Shown here piece after piece: positions 1-5,284 of a stretch of 5,284 bases of DNA. The notes beneath the pieces are model-generated. The model was not told the DNA's origin. It saw only the letters and a program-made list of their open reading frames with translations, and did no database searches. The stretch is from Bacteroidales bacterium (lineage in GTDB: Bacteria; Bacteroidota; Bacteroidia; Bacteroidales; VadinHA17), in assembly GCA_016936695.1 (NCBI GenBank), contig JAFGXK010000094.1:1-5284 (forward strand). The letters are read 5' to 3'. Within the stretch, counting starts at the first letter, position 1; each line of letters opens with the position of its first letter. Made by a program: the position numbers and the translations under genes.

Positions 1-1289
1 ACGTCCTGATCGAGTGGCAGACCGTTCCTCAGGCAATCGATCAGCCTCCAGTCCATGATGAAATCCATTCCTCCGTGACCCCCAACCTTTTTTGCCATCT
101 CCCCTACTCTTTTCACTATTTCGGGAGTGAACTTCTCAGTGACATCCCTTAGCTCTTCTTCATTGAGCCATTCATGCCCCATTGCAATCCGTTCGGGCCC
201 GGGATACTTGCTTGCCGCACCTGCAGTACCGCTTATCACGTGGAGCCTTGAATAGGGTCGAACCGAAGACACATCGTGCTGGATCAGAATAGTCCTTCCA
301 AGGTTTGTCCTCACCAGCGAGGTATTCATGTTTCCACGATAACTTTTATCGGCAAATGGTGCGAAAAATGGATCTCCGGAGGCAAGTTCATTTGCATGTT
401 TCCCCATTGTAAAATCGTCGGTCGACATCGAAGTGAGGTATTCCATCCTGTCGCCCCTGTTTATATTCATTATCTGGCATACAGGCCCCAGTCCGTGAGT
501 AGGATAAAGGTTACCGTTTCTCTCTGTATTTTCCTTAAGCCTCCACATGCCCGTATAGGCTCCGTCAGACTGTCTCTCATCGAGAGGTTTTTTGAAATTA
601 AAGCCCATCAGATTATGGATATAAGCTCCCTCTCCGTGAATTATATCACCGAACATTCCCTGCCTTGCCATATTCAGAGTTAGAAGCTCGAAGAAATCAT
701 AACAGCAGTTTTCGAGCATCATGCAGTGCTTCTTTGTCCTTTCCGACGTTTCCACAAGCTGCCAGGCTTCATCGATGGTCCGGTTTATCGGAACCTCGCA
801 TGCCACATGTTTGCCGTTCTCCATGGCATACACGGACATAGGCGTATGCCATTCCCATGGAGTGCATATATAAATAAGGTCAAGATCAGGCATCTCTGCA
901 AGCTTCTTCCAGATATTCTCATCGCCGTGGAACTCCTTTGCCGCCGGCCTGCCTATCCTGGCCAGATATTTTTGCGACTCCTCCACAGCCGCAGACCGAA
1001 GGTCTCCAAGCGCCCTGATCTCCACACCCTCTATATATGACAGTCTTTCAACAGCTCCGCTTCCCCTGTCGCCGACACCGATGAAACCAACCCTCACCAC
1101 CGGAAGTGCCGGAGCTGCATATCCCGACATATTAAACCTTCCTGTACGGGACTTCTTAACTGCTTCAATTATAGAGGAAAGATTCGATTCCGGTTCCTTC
1201 GGAGCACAGCCACTCAGGAGTCCTCCTGCAAAGGCTCCGGCTCCAGCCACTGTTGCATGTTTCAAAAAATCACGACGATTGCTTTTCAT
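1..1289 (-). CDS. GH109-like Gfo/Idh/MocA-fold NAD-dependent glycosidase, Tat lipoprotein (3' end outside window)
   Basis: Reading from the ATG at 1289 gives 429 codons open to the window edge; the C-terminus is missing. Residues 4-10 (NRRDFLK) form a twin-arginine motif, followed by an Ala/Gly-rich hydrophobic stretch and a lipobox LSGC with Cys28. This predicts Tat export and lipid anchoring. A Rossmann NAD-binding motif, GFIGVGDRGSG, lies at 68-78, with Asp96 at the end of the second strand. The segment TPWEWHTPM (143-151) and the Cys-rich MMLENCCYDFFE (190-201) are typical of the GH109 group. The oxidoreductase EKP motif, which carries a catalytic Lys, reads EVP (165-167), arguing for a glycosidase rather than a dehydrogenase. 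YPTHGLGP (262-269) and the C-terminal MDWRLIDCLRNGLPLD also match the family. Known GH109 enzymes hydrolyse alpha-N-acetylgalactosaminides by transient NAD oxidation; this substrate is inferred, as many relatives are uncharacterised. It is divergent from murB. No Shine-Dalgarno precedes the start, but the Tat motif fixes it well. Confidence 0.9.
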   Translation of the reverse strand, partial: MKSNRRDFLKHATVAGAGAFAGGLLSGCAPKEPESNLSSIIEAVKKSRTGRFNMSGYAAPALPVVRVGFIGVGDRGSGAVERLSYIEGVEIRALGDLRSAAVEESQKYLARIGRPAAKEFHGDENIWKKLAEMPDLDLIYICTPWEWHTPMSVYAMENGKHVACEVPINRTIDEAWQLVETSERTKKHCMMLENCCYDFFELLTLNMARQGMFGDIIHGEGAYIHNLMGFNFKKPLDERQSDGAYTGMWRLKENTERNGNLYPTHGLGPVCQIMNINRGDRMEYLTSMSTDDFTMGKHANELASGDPFFAPFADKSYRGNMNTSLVRTNLGRTILIQHDVSSVRPYSRLHVISGTAGAASKYPGPERIAMGHEWLNEEELRDVTEKFTPEIVKRVGEMAKKVGGHGGMDFIMDWRLIDCLRNGLPLDQD

Positions 1290-1332
1290 TTCAAATTCAG
1301 ATTATCAGGTTTTGGTAATAAATTGATTATTG

Positions 1333-1362
1333 CGAAAATACTATATTAATGAGAAAAACCAA
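1333..1362 (-). promoter_or_regulatory. Candidate Bacteroidota-type promoter for the GH109-like gene
   Basis: On the minus strand, TTG (1362-1360) is followed after 19 bases by TATTTTCG (1340-1333), a one-mismatch match to the Bacteroidota -7 consensus TAnnTTTG. This spacing fits the known TTTG/TAnnTTTG architecture. Transcription would start near 1326, giving a leader of roughly 37 bases. The prediction rests on a short motif in AT-rich DNA, so chance occurrence is possible. Confidence 0.35.
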
Positions 1363-1370
1363 CTCCTGCC

Positions 1371-1403
1371 TTGAATGGATTAATCAGTGTTTTGTTAATT
1401 TTA
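1371..1403 (+). promoter_or_regulatory. murB: Possible promoter for murB
   Basis: TTG at 1371-1373 and TAATTTTA at 1396-1403 (one mismatch to TAnnTTTG) are separated by 22 bases, slightly longer than usual. A start near 1410 would leave a leader of only about 10 bases before the murB ATG. This is a weak call, supported mainly by position: the promoter must lie in the 131-base divergent gap or within the neighbouring gene. Confidence 0.22.
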
Positions 1404-1420
1404 CGCGACACTGACCTGAC

Positions 1421-2428
1421 ATGATCTACGAAAGAATATCACTGAGAAAATTCAATACCTACGGAATTAACGTAAAGGCCGATCGCCTTGCAGCGTTCAA
1501 ACTCGAGGACAATGCTGTTCGTTTTTTCAGACAGCACAAGGAAACCGAACAAAACTACCTGGTTCTTGGCGGCGGCAGCAACATTCTTTTTACGGGTGAT
1601 TTCCACGGTACAATAATCCATCCCGAAATGGAAGGCATTGCCATGGAAGGAAAATCAGGGAGCGATATTATTGTCTCAGCAGGAGCCGGTGTAAGTTGGG
1701 ATAACCTTGTGGAATCGACAGTTAAAAACGGACTTGGAGGTTTGGAAAACATGTCGCTTATACCCGGCTGTGTGGGTGCTGTAGCAGTTCAGAATATTGG
1801 TGCCTACGGAGTCGAAGTAAAGGATGTGATTGAAAGTGTAAAAGCTATATCCCTTGCTGACGGTTCAATCCGGGAATTCACCGGCGATGAATGCAAATTC
1901 GGATACAGGGACAGTGTTTTCAAACATGAACTCAAAGGCAAGTACCTTATAACAAAAATACTGTTCAGATTGTCAACCCGGCCAAAGCTATGCCTGGAAT
2001 ACGGTTCACTCAAAGATGAGTTAAGCAAGCTCGGCTCGATATCACTTGCCAATATCAGAAAAATTGTGATAAGCACGAGGCAGGCAAAGCTTCCCGACCC
2101 CGAACAGATTGGAAATGCAGGCAGCTTCTTTAAGAATCCGCTTGTATCCGAAGCTTTTCTGGAAAGTGTTCAGAAGAAATACCCGAAAATACCTGTTTTC
2201 AGGGACAGGTCAGGAGGAGTCAAGATACCGGCAGGCTGGCTTATCGAACAGTGCGGATGGAAAGGGAAAAGGATAGGTGATGCAGGAATCCACGAAAAAC
2301 AGGCTCTGGTTATTGTCAATCATGGAAATGCAACAGGAAGGGAACTGTTAGACCTGTCTGAAAAGGTAAGAAAATCTGTCGCTGATGCTTTCGGAATAGA
2401 CCTTGAACGCGAGGTTGAGGTGATCTGA
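1421..2428 (+). CDS. murB: UDP-N-acetylenolpyruvoylglucosamine reductase (MurB, type I)
   Basis: This cytoplasmic flavoenzyme uses NADPH to reduce enolpyruvyl-UDP-GlcNAc to UDP-MurNAc, the second committed step of peptidoglycan synthesis. The 335 residues match the length of type I (E. coli-like) MurB, about 340. The N-terminal FAD domain shows LGGGSNIL (49-56) and IPGCVG...QNIGAYGVE (114-132). YRDS at 162-165 carries the conserved active-site Arg163. Tyr194 lies in the type I loop that closes over the substrate. GNAGSFFKNP (231-240) carries the proton donor Ser235, equivalent to E. coli Ser229. KIPAGWLIEQ (268-277) belongs to the C-terminal substrate domain, and Glu331 in LEREVEVI corresponds to E. 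coli Glu325. All expected catalytic residues are present. The start at 1421 gives the standard short N-terminus with the family's FNTYGI motif at 11-16; no Shine-Dalgarno is visible. It converges with mltG. Confidence 0.97.
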   Translation: MIYERISLRKFNTYGINVKADRLAAFKLEDNAVRFFRQHKETEQNYLVLGGGSNILFTGDFHGTIIHPEMEGIAMEGKSGSDIIVSAGAGVSWDNLVESTVKNGLGGLENMSLIPGCVGAVAVQNIGAYGVEVKDVIESVKAISLADGSIREFTGDECKFGYRDSVFKHELKGKYLITKILFRLSTRPKLCLEYGSLKDELSKLGSISLANIRKIVISTRQAKLPDPEQIGNAGSFFKNPLVSEAFLESVQKKYPKIPVFRDRSGGVKIPAGWLIEQCGWKGKRIGDAGIHEKQALVIVNHGNATGRELLDLSEKVRKSVADAFGIDLEREVEVI

Positions 2429-2435
2429 AATCTGA

Positions 2436-3470
2436 CTATCTGTAAATCCGCCTCCTGTTAAGCTCGTTCTGATACCGGCGGGCATTCATGTTATGCTCTG
2501 ACAAAGTCCTTGAAAAATTATGGTACCCTGAGAAATCGGGTCTGGCTGCAAAATAAAGATAATCGTGTTTCTCGGCGTTCAGAACCGCTTCCAGTCCGCT
2601 GATCGAAGGACAGGCTATCGGACCGGGAGGCAAACCGGCATATTTATAAGTGTTATACGGAGAATCGGTTTCGAGATGGCGGTAAAGTATCCTGTTGACA
2701 TTGAAATTATTGATTGCGAACTTTATTGTGGGATCAGCCTGAAGGGGCATACCTCTCCTGAGCCTGTTCATGTAAACCCCTGCTATCCTCGGCTTCTCAT
2801 CATTCTTAAGCGCTTCCTCATCAACAATAGAGGCAAGAGTTGATACCTCCACCGGAGAAAGCCCTATCTCTTCGCTTTTTTTAATTCTGTCCCTGTTCCA
2901 GAATCTTTTGTATTCCCTGAGCATCCTGCCGTAAAGTTTCGGGGCACTTGTATTCCAGTAAAACTCATAGGTATCGGGAATAAAGACCGAAATAACTGTC
3001 TCCGGCAAAAATCCGTCATCGCTGTAGTTAAGCGGTTCGGAAAAAAAAGCCAGTATCTCAGCTGAATCTGCTTGAATCTGTCCTCCTATCCTCCCGGCCA
3101 GCTCATTGAGAGTCCTGACGTTATTGAAGGTGACCATGACCGGTGTCTGCCGGCCGCCCCTGAGCATATTGATCAGGTCGTTATTACTCATAGGTTTGTC
3201 AATTATATATTTACCCGGCTTGACCAAGGCTGGATATTTCTTTTTCTCAGCAACCCAGATCAGTGCCCTCATGCTTTTTATCTCGAGGTTGGCTGCAATT
3301 GTATCCATGGCCTGTTCATAAGTTGCTTCTTCAGGAATGAAAAGGACCGACTCTCCTCCCAACGGTCTTACTGAAGGGCTGTGCAGCCTTCCGTAAAGAA
3401 TGATTGAAATGACAAAAGCTGCAGGAACAGCAAGCGACAGAACAATATATATGACTCTCCTCCTACTCAT
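2436..3470 (-). CDS. mltG: Endolytic murein transglycosylase MltG (YceG family)
   Basis: MltG cleaves nascent glycan strands within the chain at the outer face of the inner membrane, leaving 1,6-anhydroMurNAc ends, and is thought to act as a terminase of strand elongation. The 344 residues are a normal length. A short Arg-rich cytoplasmic tail (1-5) precedes one membrane segment at about 6-26. The region about 40-105 corresponds to the LysM-like subdomain, with KPGKYII at 84-90. The catalytic domain contains FIPDTYEFYW (163-172) and ASIVDEEA (213-220), whose Glu219 aligns with the catalytic Glu218 of E. coli MltG. It continues with ADPTIKFA (245-252), DSPYNTY (269-275) and GLPPGPIACPS (279-289). 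The tail ends with a basic Arg-rich segment (332-344). The start at 3470 is natural because it directly precedes the membrane anchor. It is convergent with murB and divergent from the TSUP gene. Confidence 0.96.
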   Translation of the reverse strand: MSRRRVIYIVLSLAVPAAFVISIILYGRLHSPSVRPLGGESVLFIPEEATYEQAMDTIAANLEIKSMRALIWVAEKKKYPALVKPGKYIIDKPMSNNDLINMLRGGRQTPVMVTFNNVRTLNELAGRIGGQIQADSAEILAFFSEPLNYSDDGFLPETVISVFIPDTYEFYWNTSAPKLYGRMLREYKRFWNRDRIKKSEEIGLSPVEVSTLASIVDEEALKNDEKPRIAGVYMNRLRRGMPLQADPTIKFAINNFNVNRILYRHLETDSPYNTYKYAGLPPGPIACPSISGLEAVLNAEKHDYLYFAARPDFSGYHNFSRTLSEHNMNARRYQNELNRRRIYR

Positions 3471-3488
3471 GAACTAATGGATATTTTA

Positions 3489-3496
3489 CAAATTTA
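3489..3496 (-). promoter_or_regulatory. mltG: Candidate -7 element for mltG
   Basis: The minus strand reads TAAATTTG here, a perfect match to the Bacteroidota -7 consensus TAnnTTTG. The position about 19 bases further upstream is T-rich (TTTT) rather than an exact TTTG. Transcription would start near 3482, giving a leader of about 12 bases before the ATG at 3470. Location and match quality are good, but the -33 box is imperfect. Confidence 0.4.
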
Positions 3497-3549
3497 AAGA
3501 TAGCTGTTGAATTGAAAAACTCTGATGCAAATGATTATTTTTGAACTCT

Positions 3550-3557
3550 TAAGTTTG
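3550..3557 (+). promoter_or_regulatory. Candidate -7 element for the TSUP gene
   Basis: TAAGTTTG matches TAnnTTTG exactly. No TTTG is found at the usual distance upstream. A start near 3564 would place the ATG at 3576 or 3582 just downstream and would exclude the upstream in-frame ATG at 3525 from the transcript. It therefore supports the shorter protein, which also fits the family better. Confidence 0.3.
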
Positions 3558-3575
3558 CCAAACCATCCAAATCAA

Positions 3576-3950
3576 ATGACTATGACCACACCAGTTCTAT
3601 TGACACTTATCATTATCGGGATCATCACAGGTGCTGCCGCCGGTATGCTGGGCATAGGAGGCGCGATTATCATGGTCCCGGCCCTGGTCTTCATCATGGG
3701 TATGAGTCAGCATCAGGCTCAGGGCACCAGTCTTGCCGTAATGTTGCCTCCCATAGGTATCATTGCCGCGTATAACTACTACAAGGCAGGAGAGGTAAAT
3801 CTTAAATTTGCACTTATACTGGCCGCGGCATTCCTCATCGGATCCTACTTCGGATCGAAGCTGGCGATCAACATTCCGCAGCACACCCTGAAAAAGATTT
3901 TTGGCCTGCTCCTGCTTTTAGTTTCCCTTAAAATGCTGTTTTCAAAATAA
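3576..3950 (+). CDS. Half-length TSUP (TauE/SafE, former DUF81) membrane protein
   Basis: TSUP proteins are inner-membrane permeases, several linked to export or uptake of sulfite, sulfonates, thiosulfate or other organic anions. Typical members have about 250 residues in two homologous halves; this one has 124 and matches a single half. About five hydrophobic segments are visible: 7-23, 29-43, 51-67, 77-97 and 107-122. The first contains the family's glycine signature GAAAGMLGIGG (19-29), followed by the VPAL turn (34-37), QGTSLAVMLPP (49-59) and a short polar loop YYKAGEVN (68-75). I chose the ATG at 3576 because it lies just before the first membrane segment. An in-frame ATG at 3525 would add 17 residues with no family resemblance, and 3582 is also possible. 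The frame ends in a clean stop followed at once by a terminator hairpin, so I see no sign of a truncated second half. A homodimer would be the simplest working form. The substrate cannot be told from the sequence. Confidence 0.87.
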   Translation: MTMTTPVLLTLIIIGIITGAAAGMLGIGGAIIMVPALVFIMGMSQHQAQGTSLAVMLPPIGIIAAYNYYKAGEVNLKFALILAAAFLIGSYFGSKLAINIPQHTLKKIFGLLLLLVSLKMLFSK

Positions 3951-3953
3951 AAA

Positions 3954-3979
3954 CAGGGACACTGAAAACAATGTCCCTG
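3954..3979 (-). terminator. Hairpin terminator shared by the converging TSUP and beta-barrel genes
   Basis: CAGGGACA (3954-3961) pairs perfectly with TGTCCCTG (3972-3979), giving an 8-bp stem around a 10-base loop. On the minus strand the stem is followed by TTTTTATTTTG (3953-3943), so it is a good intrinsic terminator for the beta-barrel gene that ends at 3999. On the plus strand it begins three bases after the TSUP stop, but the following bases are only moderately T-rich (TTTATCTTTT begins about a dozen bases on), so termination in that direction may be weaker. Confidence 0.75.
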
Positions 3980-3998
3980 CCTGGTTGCAATTTATCTT

Positions 3999-4640
3999 TT
4001 AGAAAATTATTCCGACACTAAGCAGAAATGCATTGGGCCTGTCATCAAGAGTGAAACTGGTCCCTGCTGTATTCTCTATTTTTGTCTGGTATTTCTGCAA
4101 ACTGCCCTCATACCTCAGATCAAGTGTGATCTTCTTCACAATATCTACTCCAATTCCTGCCTGATAGCCGAAGGTAAGGTCATTGTACATCGCCTTTAAG
4201 TCGTCGGTATCTGTTATCAGATCCTTGGGGGAATTGATAAGGAGACGTGCTGCAGGGCCGGCGTTGAGGCGGACCGGACCAAGCTTTGCCCCAAGCATTA
4301 TGGGAAGGTCAAGCCTGTTGAACTGCTGCTTCTTGATGGTTTCTTCAGTCGGGGTTTCGGCATCAGCAACTGTATACTCATCAGTTCTGGATGCAAAAAG
4401 AAGCTCCGGCTGAATGTAGAATCCCAACATACTGAACCTTACAAATGCACCCGCATGAAAGCCATAATTGGCTGCTTTTATCGCGTTGACCAGATACTCT
4501 GTTTCACCTGAAGTAAGCGTTTTCACATCCTCCATTTTAACATTTGTGGTGCTGACACCAGCCTTAAGTCCGAAATTTACCTGCGTAAATGCAGGAAGTG
4601 CAAGAAAAAAAGATAGTACAATTAAAATTGATTTTTTCAT
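3999..4640 (-). CDS. Porin-family outer-membrane beta-barrel protein (OMP_b-brl_2 type)
   Basis: The 213-residue protein begins with a Sec signal peptide: MKK, a hydrophobic core (4-15), then PAFTQ with likely cleavage near residue 20. The mature part starts with VNFGLKAGVS, a typical first strand, and alternates amphipathic strands with polar loops. Examples are YGFHAGAFVRFS (59-70), GFYIQPELLFAS (73-84), the conserved family core RLDLPIMLGAKLG (109-121), VRLNAGPAARLLI (123-135), FGYQAGIGVDIV (157-168) and ITLDLRYEGSL (171-181). It ends in a final strand FLLSVGIIF with a C-terminal Phe, the usual signal for barrel insertion by BAM. The size suggests about eight strands. Proteins of this family are widespread in Bacteroidota and mostly of unknown function, so no transport or binding role can be assigned. 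The leader just before the ATG is A-rich (AACTAAAAACCAAAGAA) with no Shine-Dalgarno, as is common in this phylum. It is separated from the thioredoxin gene by about 160 bp and probably transcribed alone. Confidence 0.9.
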   Translation of the reverse strand: MKKSILIVLSFFLALPAFTQVNFGLKAGVSTTNVKMEDVKTLTSGETEYLVNAIKAANYGFHAGAFVRFSMLGFYIQPELLFASRTDEYTVADAETPTEETIKKQQFNRLDLPIMLGAKLGPVRLNAGPAARLLINSPKDLITDTDDLKAMYNDLTFGYQAGIGVDIVKKITLDLRYEGSLQKYQTKIENTAGTSFTLDDRPNAFLLSVGIIF

Positions 4641-4676
4641 TTCTTTGGTTTTTAGTTCTACATGTTAATCAGATAA

Positions 4677-4684
4677 AAAATATA
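4677..4684 (-). promoter_or_regulatory. Weak candidate -7 element for the beta-barrel gene
   Basis: The minus strand reads TATATTTT, one mismatch from TAnnTTTG, which would place the start near 4670 with a leader of about 30 bases. No TTTG is found about 19 bases upstream. The surrounding DNA is AT-rich, so the match may be chance. Confidence 0.2.
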
Positions 4685-4760
4685 CACAGACATTTGAAGC
4701 TACTTTCATCTTCATCTGACATATAACGGTGAAGTTCAAAAAAAGTTTCAGATATTCGTC

Positions 4761-4783
4761 AAAAATAGGGCCATAAAAGGACC
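4761..4783 (-). terminator. Weak terminator-like hairpin downstream of the thioredoxin gene
   Basis: On the minus strand GGTCC (4783-4779) and GGCCC (4772-4768) can form four GC pairs with one T-C mismatch around a TTTTAT loop. The hairpin is followed by TATTTTT (4767-4761). It lies 20 bases after the thioredoxin stop, the right place for a terminator. The stem is short and imperfect, so readthrough into the beta-barrel gene cannot be excluded. Confidence 0.3.
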
Positions 4784-4802
4784 GGCAGGGAAGGGAAAAT
4801 CC

Positions 4803-5284
4803 TTATTTACGGGCAAGCTCGCTCATTATTGACTTCTTCATCAGGTCGAATTCATCCCTGTCAAAAAGACGTGTCAGGAATATTATTTTCCCCGACCGGT
4901 CAATAATCACATTCCTGGTGACCCCGGCTTCCTTAAGGGCGTAGAGCCCGAAAATATCGGCTTCCGGATCAAGGGCCAGTGGATAAGTTACACCGATATC
5001 CTTCTTGAATTTCAATACTTTGTCCAGAGGCTCGTCACGGTCGATGCCAATTACTTCAAGATCCAATTTGATGTTGGGAAGCCATATCTCCTTCTCAATG
5101 AAGGGCATCTCCTGCCTGCAAACAGAACACCAGCTGGCGGTAAACTGAAGCATCACAACCTTTCCCCTCAGATCCGAAAGCCTGTACGATTTGCCGCCGG
5201 CTTCATTTATAATAAAATCGGGAGCCTGATCTCCCACCTTAACTATATAACCTTTTTCATAAACCTTTTTCTCCTGTCCGTTCA
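4803..5284 (-). CDS. TlpA/AhpC-TSA-type thioredoxin-fold protein (5' end outside window)
   Basis: The frame is open to the right edge and gives 159 visible residues before the stop; the N-terminus, where a signal or lipid anchor would be expected, is missing. A GTG at 5237 lies in frame but codes for Val in the GYIVKVGDQAPDF lead-in typical of the family, so it is not a plausible start. From the first complete codon, the visible order is VGDQAPDF (16-23), KSYRLSDLRGKVVMLQF (31-47), the redox site TASWCSVC with Cys52 and Cys55, then RQEMPFIE. These are followed by IGIDRDEP, a TYPLALDPEADIFGLYAL insert, and GVTRNVIIDRSGKI. Such proteins usually act outside the cytoplasm as thiol-disulfide reductants. 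The position normally held by cis-Pro (VPTTFLID in ordinary TlpA) reads VTRNVIID, with an Arg as in peroxiredoxins. This makes reductase versus peroxidase activity uncertain. No partner gene is in view. Confidence 0.9.
   Translation of the reverse strand, partial: NGQEKKVYEKGYIVKVGDQAPDFIINEAGGKSYRLSDLRGKVVMLQFTASWCSVCRQEMPFIEKEIWLPNIKLDLEVIGIDRDEPLDKVLKFKKDIGVTYPLALDPEADIFGLYALKEAGVTRNVIIDRSGKIIFLTRLFDRDEFDLMKKSIMSELARK

Noticed and set aside
276..1326. Three plus-strand open frames (276-683, 726-1040, 1081-1326) that could be read as small genes
   Set aside because: They lie opposite the GH109-like gene, whose minus-strand translation has clear motifs along the full length. Their own translations show no domain or sensible composition.
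2420..2445. Three short ATCTG copies near the murB/mltG junction
   Set aside because: Five-base units at irregular spacing, partly inside coding sequence, are expected by chance.
2565..3374. Plus-strand open frames opposite mltG (2565-2843, 3072-3374, 3106-3321)
   Set aside because: The minus strand encodes a complete MltG with all motifs. These frames are shadows without a recognisable product.
4183..4668. Plus-strand frames opposite the beta-barrel gene
   Set aside because: The minus-strand product has a signal peptide, barrel strands and a terminal Phe; the opposite frames look random.
4641..4802. Possible small RNA or small gene in the 162-base gap
   Set aside because: Apart from a weak hairpin and AT-rich promoter-like DNA, I see no open frame with a plausible start or any known RNA fold.
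5235..5237. GTG as the start of the thioredoxin gene
   Set aside because: The frame stays open upstream to the window edge and encodes a lead-in (KGYIVKVGDQAPDF) typical of the family, so the real start lies outside the window.
1..5284. A novel multi-gene system such as defence, mobile or biosynthetic genes
   Set aside because: Every long frame belongs to a known family, strands mostly alternate, and there are no repeats, integrases, toxins or clustered unknown genes to suggest a linked system.

Overview
The window looks like ordinary chromosomal DNA from a member of the Bacteroidota, probably Bacteroidales-like. The evidence is the gene content (a Tat-exported GH109-type Gfo/Idh/MocA protein, a short porin-family beta-barrel and a TlpA-type thioredoxin with a typical Bacteroidota layout). 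AT-rich start regions lacking Shine-Dalgarno sequences, and several matches to the Bacteroidota -7 element TAnnTTTG, agree with this. I see no mobile element, phage gene, CRISPR array, tRNA or rRNA.

Layout. 1-1289 (minus, 3' end outside the window): a Tat/lipobox-exported GH109-like NAD-dependent glycosidase. 1290-1420: divergent promoter region. 1421-2428 (plus): murB, a type I UDP-MurNAc dehydrogenase (enolpyruvyl-UDP-GlcNAc reductase). 2436-3470 (minus): mltG, the endolytic transglycosylase that ends glycan strands; it converges on murB with only 7 bp between the stops. 3471-3575: second divergent promoter region. 3576-3950 (plus): a half-length TSUP (TauE/SafE-type) membrane protein. 3954-3979: a hairpin shared as terminator by converging genes. 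3999-4640 (minus): a secreted porin-family outer-membrane beta-barrel. 4641-4802: intergenic, with a weak terminator-like hairpin and a possible promoter. 4803-5284 (minus, 5' end outside the window): a TlpA/AhpC-TSA-type thioredoxin with a CSVC active site.

The genes are mostly single units: the first five alternate in strand, and the last two share a strand but are separated by about 160 bp. No operon is evident. The only functional theme is the cell envelope: murB makes the UDP-MurNAc precursor, mltG cuts nascent glycan strands, and the barrel, the thioredoxin and the GH109 protein are all predicted to act outside the cytoplasm. I do not see a convincing undescribed multi-gene system. The points most worth a second look are the thioredoxin lacking the cis-proline that normally faces CxxC, the half-size TSUP transporter, and the tightly convergent murB/mltG pair.
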